DNA of 35,315 nucleotides, taken from assembly GCA_028715055.1 (NCBI GenBank), contig JAQTLE010000007.1, positions 1 to 35,315 on the forward strand, given 5' to 3'. Every line of letters starts with the position of its first letter. The stretch's first letter is position 1. Shown here piece by piece: positions 28,517-35,138 of this stretch. A program made the position numbers and the translations under genes. The DNA comes from Sulfurovaceae bacterium. GTDB lineage: Bacteria > Campylobacterota > Campylobacteria > Campylobacterales > Sulfurovaceae. The notes below the pieces were generated by a model that was given only the letters and a program-made list of their open reading frames with translations, searched no databases and was not told the DNA's origin.

Positions 28517-28750
28517 ATGCCACAAATACCAAATACAAACCTTACGCTTACAGAAGCCGAGATCCAGGCTGTAGTTAATTTTGCCTACAGCAGAAGTATG
28601 TCGGCTGCTGCCGGCAAAGAAGTGGAGCCTGATTATAAAGATAGAGATGAATATAAAAAATATTTCAATAAAAAAAGACTCCGAGACAAAAACGGACAAG
28701 TGCCAAGCCCTGCTCCTGAATTTTCTTATTATCGCAAAGAAACTCTATGA
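28517..28750 (+). CDS. 77-aa unknown protein before the PolyVal-type zincin
   Basis: A small soluble protein (MPQIPNTNLTLTEAEIQAVV ... YYRKETL). A helix (LTEAEIQAVVNFAYSRSMSA) is followed by a charged stretch (KDRDEYKKYFNKKRLRDK) and a Pro-rich end. It has a good ribosome site (AAAAAAGGAAAACAAA). The TGA overlaps the next ATG (ATGA), so it is coupled to the zincin gene. I do not recognise the family. The coupling suggests a partner, regulator or inhibitor of that peptidase. Confidence 0.65.
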   Translation: MPQIPNTNLTLTEAEIQAVVNFAYSRSMSAAAGKEVEPDYKDRDEYKKYFNKKRLRDKNGQVPSPAPEFSYYRKETL

Positions 28751-29382
28751 ATACAAGTGATGTAGAAAGAACTTTATTTAATTTTCTAGATCAAAATAGG
28801 CTCTTAAATTTAGGTTTGGAATATTACATTGCAGATAACGTCGATGAATTAAAACAAGAATATAAAATTAATATAGACAACAAAGACTTTTTGGGTGGTT
28901 TTTTACCTAATGAAAATACGGTTATTTTGATAGCAGATAGGATAATAGATACAAGTGAGGTTATTGCTGTTGCTTCCCACGAAATTTTTGGACACGCAAT
29001 GATAAATTTTTTGAGTAGAAATGAAAAAGCAAAACTTTTAATTAAAATAGGCAACGAATTTAAAAAACCAAATTCACCAATAAAGAGTGAAATTAAAGTT
29101 TTGCAAAATACTCCAGGCTATAAAAATATATCACAATACCATCAAGCAGAAGAGATATTTTGTTTTGTAGCAGAAAAAGTAAAAATAAATTTATTTGTAA
29201 AATATGATGAAAACTATAAAAATACCGTAAATAACCTTGGTGGTATTATTCAGAATATTGCTGCTGGTGCAAGAGAAAATAAACTTGAGCAACAAATATT
29301 TCCAAAAAATGTAAATGACTTGGGTGTTGAAAAAGAGATTGTAGATATTCAAAAATCTCAAGACAAGGGCATGAGCAGATAG
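28747..29382 (+). CDS. Zincin metallopeptidase-like protein (PolyVal-type HExxGH)
   Basis: A 211-aa protein. The central motif is ASHEIFGHAMINFL with HEIFGH at residues 78-83. HExxGH is the pattern of the metallopeptidase domains found in phage and plasmid polyvalent proteins. A downstream EEIFCFVAEKV (about 135) could supply the third ligand. It ends in a polar tail. Such proteins are thought to be injected or carried with incoming DNA and to cut host defence proteins, which is inference for this one. It is the second plasmid-borne putative zincin family beside ArdC, besides the SprT-like protein. The stop is 2 nt from the convergent methylase-like gene, with a small hairpin spanning the ends. 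Confidence 0.65.
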   Translation: MNTSDVERTLFNFLDQNRLLNLGLEYYIADNVDELKQEYKINIDNKDFLGGFLPNENTVILIADRIIDTSEVIAVASHEIFGHAMINFLSRNEKAKLLIKIGNEFKKPNSPIKSEIKVLQNTPGYKNISQYHQAEEIFCFVAEKVKINLFVKYDENYKNTVNNLGGIIQNIAAGARENKLEQQIFPKNVNDLGVEKEIVDIQKSQDKGMSR

Positions 29383-29396
29383 GTTAAAATAACCTA
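29380..29396. terminator. Small hairpin between convergent genes
   Basis: TAGGTTA (29380-29386) and TAACCTA (29390-29396) pair over AAA. It overlaps the stop codons of both convergent genes and could weakly end transcription from either side. Confidence 0.35.
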
Positions 29397-30121
29397 CCTT
29401 GCTCAAATGTATTAATTTGTTCTTGAGTATAAATCAAGCTCTTGTTTTCTACTTCAACATTGTTGATAGTTTCAATTTTTTTATGTAATATGTTATGAGC
29501 ATTACTCATATAGTATGCTGGAGTTCTCCAAATGCTCCATATCTCCAAAGATAAAGAGTTCCCATGTATTACCTCGGCCGGTATGTGTAAAAGTGTTAAT
29601 TGGATATAACACATGTGTACACATAAAATATCAACATCAACGGCTTGTGCCATCATTTCTTGTTGAAAATTTATACCTGCTTTCATCATTGCGTCTGCTC
29701 TCGCGATAATCATTCCTCCGGATCCACAAGCTGGTTCACTCATTATTTCTATTTCACTTGCTTTGTCTCCTAAAATTTGAGCCATAAATTTTGAGATATG
29801 ATAAGGTGTAAAAAATTGTCCTTTGTATTTATTGCCAAGATCTAAAAGATGAAAACACTCACCAAGGAAATCGCCAAATTTATCAGTAAGTGCAAAGATT
29901 ATATAACTTAGTAATTCCGGAAATATTTCGGCTTCTTTTTTTGTGTACTTTTTTATTATTGACAAATACTCTTCTTCCAGCGTCTGTGATTTTTCAAAAG
30001 GTTGTCTCAAACTAATTGCTGCCATATGGCAAAAATCCGAAAAGATCTCCCAATTTTGATATTTATATCCAAGGCTTGTAATAGTTTTTACAAATTGTTT
30101 TTTTGCTTGTTCGTATGTCAT
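29384..30121 (-). CDS. N-6 adenine methylase-like protein lacking a visible catalytic NPPY motif
   Basis: A 245-aa protein related to the methyltransferase part of type I HsdM and other N6 enzymes. It shows YKGQFFTPYHISKFM (99-113) and the SAM-binding motif EPACGSGGM (129-137). A later HGNSLSLEIWSIWRTPAYYM (186-205) stands where the family usually continues to the catalytic (D/N)PP(Y/F). I find no such motif. Similar short forms occur on integrative and conjugative elements. It may methylate plasmid DNA by a variant active site, may only bind SAM, or may be inactive. The ribosome site is AGGAGAAGATT before ATG. It follows the 110-aa gene with a 9-nt gap, at the end of the long minus-strand operon. 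Confidence 0.75.
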   Translation of the reverse strand: MTYEQAKKQFVKTITSLGYKYQNWEIFSDFCHMAAISLRQPFEKSQTLEEEYLSIIKKYTKKEAEIFPELLSYIIFALTDKFGDFLGECFHLLDLGNKYKGQFFTPYHISKFMAQILGDKASEIEIMSEPACGSGGMIIARADAMMKAGINFQQEMMAQAVDVDILCVHMCYIQLTLLHIPAEVIHGNSLSLEIWSIWRTPAYYMSNAHNILHKKIETINNVEVENKSLIYTQEQINTFEQGRLF

Positions 30122-30130
30122 AATCTTCTC

Positions 30131-30463
30131 CTAAAATAGACTTAATTGTATTGGTTTAACGACACTCAAATTTATTTCTGCTGCTTCAATTTCTTTAATT
30201 AAAAACTCTTTAATTAAGCGATATGAATAGATAGTTTTTGCAGATCCAGTAAAAATAGATCTATAACCGGTTTCAGTAAATTTTTCGAGATTAAGACTCA
30301 TGCAATAAAAATCAAAATGATGATAATTAGTAAAATAGTTTGGTTGATATATAACTCCAAATTTGAAATTATTTATATTAAAGAAAAGACAAAATGTTTT
30401 CTTCTTGGTGTTTTTTTGGTTTATTGATTTATTTAATAAATCTTTTTTTGTGTAAGTTTGCAT
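30131..30463 (-). CDS. 110-aa unknown protein paired with the methylase-like gene
   Basis: A basic protein starting MQTYTKKDLLNKSINQKN and ending EINLSVVKPIQLSLF. The strong ribosome site AAAAGGAGTAAAAG precedes ATG 30463, and the methylase-like gene starts 9 nt after its stop. The interior is aromatic-rich (NINNFKFGVIYQPNYFTNYHHFDFYCM), suggesting a compact beta-rich fold. The C-terminal half is helical. No family is recognised. The tight pairing suggests function with the methylase-like protein. Confidence 0.6.
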   Translation of the reverse strand: MQTYTKKDLLNKSINQKNTKKKTFCLFFNINNFKFGVIYQPNYFTNYHHFDFYCMSLNLEKFTETGYRSIFTGSAKTIYSYRLIKEFLIKEIEAAEINLSVVKPIQLSLF

Positions 30464-30651
30464 CTTTTACTCCTTTTAATTTTATAAAGCTGGAGGAGCA
30501 ATAATTTGATTGGTATAAAATTGATTTTATTAATTTTAGAGTCAACAAAACGTGAGGTTTATTGTTAGGCTTTAGTTAAAAAATTAAGGAGTGAATATGC
30601 AAGTCGTGGCAATAAGACAGATCTTGAATTGATGAAGACAAATAATAATTA
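30464..30651. other. 188-bp gap with possible gene remnants
   Basis: On the plus strand the gap holds GGTTTATTGTTAGGCTT (30556-30572). This is identical to 27420-27436 in traB and in a frame that would read GLLLGFS then stop. A well-formed ribosome site (TTAAGGAGTGAAT) then leads to an 11-codon ORF (MQVVAIRQILN) at 30598-30633. These look like remains of an earlier plus-strand gene arrangement. On the minus strand it is the spacer between the relaxase and the 110-aa gene, with no clear terminator. Confidence 0.4.
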
Positions 30652-32550
30652 CTATAAATTTTTACCTTTTTTAACAACTATTTCATCAGTAACATTCTTC
30701 TCATTTTCTTTTAGTACATCCAACGCTTTTTGCATGCCTTTGTCCTTGAAATTAATATTAATATTGTGTTTCTGCACCAGGGATATAACTTTTGTTTTAA
30801 AGGCATTATCACCGGTTATATCAAGAGTGCTGCCATACTTGAGCTTTGCCATTTCCAAAGCTCTAAGCAGTGCTTCATCGCTTGCGTTGGATACCTTGAG
30901 GTGATTACCTTTATCTATGATCTTTGAATTATCGTTTTGTTTATCTAGCTTATAGACAACAAAGCCGAGTTTTGTGATAACCGGTTTGCTGGAGACAAAA
31001 AGTCTATGATCCATTTTGGATCCAATAGTATTTTCATCTTCTTTTGGCTTAGGCGGTTTTTGTTTTCTAAGTATCTCAAGAGCTTTATCGTCTCCTTTAA
31101 GAGATTCGCTTATGAGATAATCTTTATATGTTATTTGTCTGTTTTCTTTGTTTATGTGAGATTTTGAGATAGTATAATTCTCATATAGCTCTCTAAGCTC
31201 TTTTCTTTGATTTTCAAATATCTTTTGATATGCTTCTTTTTTGATCCTCTTGTTCATTCTTTTATCTGACTTGAGAGTTACAATCCTTTGTCTCCATTTT
31301 GTTTGAATGGCCGATTTACCTTGGTTATACTCGTCTCTTAGGATATCTGATTGTTCTTTTTTTGTTTTGTATTGTAGATCCATTTGAGCTTTGTATTTAT
31401 CCCAGTAATCATTTTTAGGTGTACCAAACTGTATGGTTGGTTTGATATCTATGTCCATGGCCGTAAAGCTGCCATACAGTTTTGCTAAATGGTTCTTTGA
31501 TAGGTTTCGATCGATATCGCTAGCCTTGCAAAAGAGATTTCGGCTCTTATCTTTGATGATAAGGCCATTGCCTCTTTCTTTTAGCTCCAGGTTGTATTTT
31601 GCTAGAGTTGTATGCAATTGCTCAAGTGAAGTGTTTTTATCGCTTAAAACGGCTTTTATGTCCAAAAGCGCGTTATCTCTGATCCATTCTGTGAGATTTG
31701 TTTTGCCGGTGTGAGATTTGATATCTACTGCTCTTGTGCTGCCAGCATTGCTGCTATTGCTTTGTCTCTCCCATCGCAATTGATTATCGGCAAGTCCTTG
31801 CTCTTCTCCTCGTACACTATTGCGTTCATTTGTGGACAATAGCACTTGAGTAAGCTTTTTGTCGTGAACCATATCGATATCGGACAGCTTACGCATGCTA
31901 TCTCGTTTGCCGGCCTTTGTTCTGTTTTTAAGGTCGTTAGTAACGGACTGTGATATTCTAAGTCTTCTATTTTCAGCTCGGCTGTGTTGCTCTCGTATTG
32001 GCTCATAATTATTCTCCTTATTATGTTCTATATTATTGGACTTACGATCTTGCTCGGCCAATTTCCAATTAGGTATATGGTTGTCTTTTTTTAGATTATA
32101 TTTTTCTTCCAATTCAATCATCTTTTTATCAAGCTTCCGTTTTGATTGAAAAGGATCTATTCTTTTATATGTGTCAGGATCTATTCTGCTTACTGCAATA
32201 TGCAAGTGGTAGTTATTTGTATTTGCATGAGTGACGCTAAGTCTTTGATGGTGTTCCATGCCTATAGCTTTAAGCAGCTCTTTTTCGATATCTCTAAGTG
32301 TCTCTTTTGCCGGCTTTTCATCTTCCTGGAACGAAACAATAAGATGAAGTGTTTTATCGCTTTTGGAGTAGTTTAAAGATTGTATTTGTTCGATAAACTC
32401 GATATTGGTTTCAATATCATCAAATTCACAATTAGAAAACTCGATATCTTCTACTTTGTCTTTATGAATACCAAGTTTATCCAACAAATAATTGGAAAGT
32501 CCGCCGAAACTTCCAGTTGCTTTTTTAGCTGCTACAATTTTAACTATCAA
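30652..32550 (-). CDS. MOBP-type relaxase (TraI/VirD2-like) with C-terminal LPD7-like domain
   Basis: A 632-aa relaxase. The N-terminal domain carries the catalytic Tyr21 (GGLSNYLLD), a central acidic/His stretch, and the metal-binding motif III HANTNNYHLHIAV (His108, His115, His117). This is the MOBP pattern HxDTxxxHxH with Ala-Asn in place of the usual residues between. The long charged middle is helical. The end (ALLRALEMAKLKYGSTLDI ... DKGMQKALDVL) resembles the LPD7 domain seen in relaxases and primases. It would nick the predicted oriT and lead the DNA through TraG and Trb. The start is probably TTG 32550. No ATG exists upstream of Tyr21 and the ribosome site is weak, so low translation is expected. 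Confidence 0.88.
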   Translation of the reverse strand: MIVKIVAAKKATGSFGGLSNYLLDKLGIHKDKVEDIEFSNCEFDDIETNIEFIEQIQSLNYSKSDKTLHLIVSFQEDEKPAKETLRDIEKELLKAIGMEHHQRLSVTHANTNNYHLHIAVSRIDPDTYKRIDPFQSKRKLDKKMIELEEKYNLKKDNHIPNWKLAEQDRKSNNIEHNKENNYEPIREQHSRAENRRLRISQSVTNDLKNRTKAGKRDSMRKLSDIDMVHDKKLTQVLLSTNERNSVRGEEQGLADNQLRWERQSNSSNAGSTRAVDIKSHTGKTNLTEWIRDNALLDIKAVLSDKNTSLEQLHTTLAKYNLELKERGNGLIIKDKSRNLFCKASDIDRNLSKNHLAKLYGSFTAMDIDIKPTIQFGTPKNDYWDKYKAQMDLQYKTKKEQSDILRDEYNQGKSAIQTKWRQRIVTLKSDKRMNKRIKKEAYQKIFENQRKELRELYENYTISKSHINKENRQITYKDYLISESLKGDDKALEILRKQKPPKPKEDENTIGSKMDHRLFVSSKPVITKLGFVVYKLDKQNDNSKIIDKGNHLKVSNASDEALLRALEMAKLKYGSTLDITGDNAFKTKVISLVQKHNININFKDKGMQKALDVLKENEKNVTDEIVVKKGKNL

Positions 32551-32612
32551 TTACCACTTCTTTCGTGTTTGTAATTTATATAAAATGTCAAGGATTTTTA
32601 GCAGAAATTTTT

Positions 32613-32900
32613 TCATTTCATTTCTTTGTATTTTCTAAACTCAAGAAATTCTTTGAAGAGATTATATTCTTTGCTCTTCTCTTGAGAGCTATGCAAATAT
32701 TCTATATAATCATCTAGTTTAGAAATTTTACCAGTAACTAAAAACTCTTGCAAATCTTCATTGGTAAAATATTTTTCAATTAAAGTAATAATAGGTCTAT
32801 TTTCTTTTTTCCAATTATTCCAACTTTGTCGTGAGAATTTGAATATTTCCATAACTATTTTATAATCTAGAACATTTTTTAATCTCAAAAATTTATGCAT
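32613..32900 (-). CDS. Fourth tandem paralog: small HTH-like protein with a trbE-derived patch
   Basis: A 95-aa protein. It shares with the three genes upstream a short helix-turn-helix-like start (FSRQSWNNWKKENRP), then LIEKYFTNEDLQEFLVTGKI and SKL. The following region is different in each paralog. Here it includes DYIEYLHSSQEKSKE, whose DNA (32679-32709) is an exact 31-nt match to trbE 11888-11918 in reverse orientation. It overlaps the previous gene by 1 nt (TAATG). The function is unknown; DNA binding is suggested by the N-terminus. It is the last of the small genes before the relaxase. Confidence 0.65.
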   Translation of the reverse strand: MHKFLRLKNVLDYKIVMEIFKFSRQSWNNWKKENRPIITLIEKYFTNEDLQEFLVTGKISKLDDYIEYLHSSQEKSKEYNLFKEFLEFRKYKEMK

Positions 32901-33181
32901 TATTTGTCCTCCAATAATGATTTTATTTCTGTTACTTTATGTAGTAAGTCCTTGTTTTTGATAAGAGTTTTAAGTTCCTCGATATCAATATCTTTTATAA
33001 GTTCTAATTTTTCAATTTTCCCACTACTTAGATATTCATCTAATTCTTGTTCAGAAAAAGCATACTCAAGCAAAGAGAATATTTTTGGAGCCTCTTTTTT
33101 ATCTTTTTGCTTTGGTGATTTTTTCCATCTATAATAAGAAACGTCAGATATTTGCATAAGTTCTGTAATTTGTTTTTTCAT
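32900..33181 (-). CDS. Third tandem paralog: small HTH-like protein
   Basis: A 93-aa protein with the family start MKKQITELMQISDVSYYRWK, a longer basic insert (KSPKQKDKKEAPK), and then FSLLEYAFSEQELDEYLSSG, KIEKLE and a helical C-terminus (IDIEELKTLIKNKDLL). The same blocks occur in the genes at 33178, 33444 and 32613. The ATG overlaps the stop of the gene before it (ATGA). It is probably a DNA-binding or protein-binding adaptor. The family is not recognised. Confidence 0.65.
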   Translation of the reverse strand: MKKQITELMQISDVSYYRWKKSPKQKDKKEAPKIFSLLEYAFSEQELDEYLSSGKIEKLELIKDIDIEELKTLIKNKDLLHKVTEIKSLLEDK

Positions 33182-33447
33182 TGGGGTGATCCTTGCATGA
33201 GTTGTTTGATCTCTTGGAATTTCATAATGATCTCTTTATTGTCAAGGATAAATTTAACGTCCTCGATGGATAATCCCTCGAGAGCTTCCAATTTCGTAAT
33301 GCTCCCGGTGTCAATAAATTCCTCAAGGTCTTTTTGTGTAAAATATTTTTCGAGGAGTTTAATAATTAGTCTGTTTTGTTTCTTCCACTTATAGAACCCG
33401 CTCACCGAACAATCGAGAATTTTTGAGAAAATATCTTCTTTTTTCAT
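33178..33447 (-). CDS. Second tandem paralog: small HTH-like protein
   Basis: An 89-aa protein with the shared blocks CSVSGFYKWKKQNR, LLEKYFTQKDLEEFIDTGSI and TKLEALEG, and a helical C-terminus (IEDVKFILDNKEIIMKFQEI). The stop overlaps the next start, and its own start overlaps the stop of the first paralog (ATGA both times). The S-x-x-x-x-Y-x-W-K-K core is like the recognition helix of small XRE-type domains. Confidence 0.65.
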   Translation of the reverse strand: MKKEDIFSKILDCSVSGFYKWKKQNRLIIKLLEKYFTQKDLEEFIDTGSITKLEALEGLSIEDVKFILDNKEIIMKFQEIKQLMQGSPQ

Positions 33448-33713
33448 TTGGTGATCTCCCCGGACGTTTTTAATGCCTCTAAAAGCTCGGAGAGCATTTT
33501 TGAGTTGTTTTGTACCTCTGATAAAATGAGGTCTTGAGTACCTTGCTTGATCCCCTCGTATTTTGAAATTTTCCCGGTACTCAAAAACTCCTCAAGGTCT
33601 TTTTTGGTAAAGTATTTTTCAATTAACATTATTAATTTAATATGACTTTTCTTTCTCCAAACATAATAAGATTTATCTGAAATATTACACAACCTACTCA
33701 TAATTTCTCTCAT
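33444..33713 (-). CDS. First tandem paralog: small HTH-like protein
   Basis: An 89-aa protein with ISDKSYYVWRKKSH, LIEKYFTKKDLEEFLSTGKI and SKYEGIKQ, and a helical C-terminus (LILSEVQNNSKMLSELLEAL). The first three blocks recur in the three genes that follow, while the C-termini differ in sequence and length. The start overlaps the MobC-like gene stop by 4 nt. Placement right after mobC and before the relaxase suggests a role in the relaxosome or in regulation of the transfer operon. Confidence 0.65.
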   Translation of the reverse strand: MREIMSRLCNISDKSYYVWRKKSHIKLIMLIEKYFTKKDLEEFLSTGKISKYEGIKQGTQDLILSEVQNNSKMLSELLEALKTSGEITK

Positions 33714-34054
33714 AATAATCTCCTTGCTATTTCTAAAAGCTCTTGTTTATTTTGTTCTATCTCTCTAACCAGGAGTTCAACTTTGAATCTGCTTTTATCT
33801 CCAAGCCGTGGATCCCATTCCTCTTTTGTATTTGAGAGCCATAATTTAAACAATCCTCCAAGTCGGCCAAGATCTCCGATTGCTTTATTTAGTTGTGTTA
33901 TAGCCATAATATCTGTTTTGCTTTCAATTGTATATCCAAGTCCTAAATTTCTTAGATAAGCAGAGGCCGGTAAGTTTGCCATTTTACCCTTCTTCTCTAT
34001 CTGTTCTTTTTCTTCTTTCGTAAGTCTTATTTGCAAGGTTTTATTTTTAATCAT
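33710..34054 (-). CDS. MobC/TraJ-like relaxosome accessory protein
   Basis: A 114-aa protein with an N-terminal ribbon-helix-helix (LQIRLTKEEKEQIEKKGKMA, then LPASAYLRNLGLGY) and a helical C-terminal part with LNKAIGDLGRLGGLFKLWL, the typical MobC/TraJ core. IncP TraJ binds the inverted repeat next to nic and helps load the relaxase. The inverted repeat at 2051-2076 is its likely site. The start and stop both overlap neighbours (ATGA), placing it in the zeta-paralogs-relaxase operon. Confidence 0.85.
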   Translation of the reverse strand: MIKNKTLQIRLTKEEKEQIEKKGKMANLPASAYLRNLGLGYTIESKTDIMAITQLNKAIGDLGRLGGLFKLWLSNTKEEWDPRLGDKSRFKVELLVREIEQNKQELLEIARRLL

Positions 34055-34815
34055 CTGCTAATACCATCCTTCTTGATCTCTTGCTTTTGTTCTTTTTTGG
34101 GTTCTAGTTCTCTTTCTATAATGTTCCTTGAAAATTTACCATTGGTGTTGCTGTCGTAAGCGATATTTCTATTATAGTTTTGATCCCTGCTCCATACCAT
34201 AAATCTATCATGGAGATTTAGATTGTAAAGATCTTCTGCGTTTTTTGGTAAATCTTTAATAAGCTTGTCGTAATAATCTTTGTTTACTGCTCTAGGTATT
34301 TCTCCAAAAATCATATCTCTTTCATACCTTTGTACTGTACTTTCCCAGCTTAAATTTTGGTCACAAGTAACAATCATTAGAGTAATATCATAGCCTTGAG
34401 ATTTTAATAGCTGCATCGTTCCCATAGGAACCTTTAAATCCCTTAGTGTGCCTTCAACTTGTATGTTAAATTTTTGTTCGATAGCCTTTTCAATAATTTT
34501 TTCGACTAACTTACCTGACCATTTGCCGGTCTTTAAACTCCAGTCATCGCCGTAATGTTCAACGATTTGTTTAAATTGAGGATGATCTTTTCTGTATTCA
34601 TCACCGGAGATTATTACGCAATTTCCATTTAATAGTAAATTTTCCATATCCATCATTATGCTTGACTTGCCGGCCCCAGGTTGACCGCCAAACACAATTG
34701 CTTTTGGTTCGTCTTGTGGTATTGGTTTTTGATTATATATTATCTCTTGAAATATTTTTTCCAAAGCTTCATCAAAAGCTTCGTCCGAAAATTTTAAATA
34801 TCGCTCTTTATTCAC
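34051..34815 (-). CDS. Zeta-toxin family kinase
   Basis: A 254-aa protein. Walker A is FGGQPGAGKSS (42-52). The conserved substrate/catalytic stretch is ISGDEYRKDHPQF (69-81), and EGTLRD and a later arginine-rich VQRYERDMI region follow. These match zeta/PezT-type toxins, which phosphorylate UDP-N-acetylglucosamine and block wall synthesis. The Lys/Glu-rich C-terminal tail (EPKKEQKQEIKKDG) is extra. It is coupled by ATGA overlaps to the small gene upstream (likely antitoxin) and mobC downstream. On a plasmid it should enforce maintenance. Its place close behind the predicted oriT means it would enter the recipient early, together with its antitoxin. Confidence 0.85.
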   Translation of the reverse strand: MNKERYLKFSDEAFDEALEKIFQEIIYNQKPIPQDEPKAIVFGGQPGAGKSSIMMDMENLLLNGNCVIISGDEYRKDHPQFKQIVEHYGDDWSLKTGKWSGKLVEKIIEKAIEQKFNIQVEGTLRDLKVPMGTMQLLKSQGYDITLMIVTCDQNLSWESTVQRYERDMIFGEIPRAVNKDYYDKLIKDLPKNAEDLYNLNLHDRFMVWSRDQNYNRNIAYDSNTNGKFSRNIIERELEPKKEQKQEIKKDGISR

Positions 34816-35138
34816 AATATTCCTTTTTCAATCATTTCATTTTGTCGCTCAATTATTCCGGCCCATTTTTTATTTAATGCTCTATCTTTATATTTATTAT
34901 GAATTGCTTGCAACTCTGTATAATAAAAAGGATAATCTATCTCTTTTGGTTTTTTTGTGTTCACTGTAGTGTATGCAATTTCATGTACTCGTGCTGCATC
35001 GTTTTGGGCCTCTAAATCATCAGGTTCTACAACTTTGTTCATGGCAGCGTTTACGGTTGCTATTAATTCTCTCAATCCCTCATACATTATTTCCGGGGGG
35101 AATTTTCCGCATATTTTTTTGTTTTCTTCGTAGGTCAT
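34812..35138 (-). CDS. Putative antitoxin of the zeta-type toxin
   Basis: A 108-aa helical, acidic-to-neutral protein (MTYEENKKICGKFPPEIMYE ... NEMIEKGIL). The middle LRELIATVNAAMNKVVEPDD and AARVHEIAYTTVN suggest a three-helix bundle like epsilon antitoxins, but I see no clear sequence family. Position immediately before the zeta gene with a 4-nt overlap is the main evidence. The start at 35138 overlaps the helicase stop and has AAAAGGAAAACAAA upstream. An in-frame ATG at 35165 lies inside the helicase and lacks a ribosome site, so it is rejected. Confidence 0.65.
   Translation of the reverse strand: MTYEENKKICGKFPPEIMYEGLRELIATVNAAMNKVVEPDDLEAQNDAARVHEIAYTTVNTKKPKEIDYPFYYTELQAIHNKYKDRALNKKWAGIIERQNEMIEKGIL

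Noticed and set aside
31725-32006. Second minus-strand ORF (93 aa) inside the relaxase
   Set aside because: It lies in another frame of the relaxase, without a recognisable domain or ribosome site. The relaxase frame has continuous family features.
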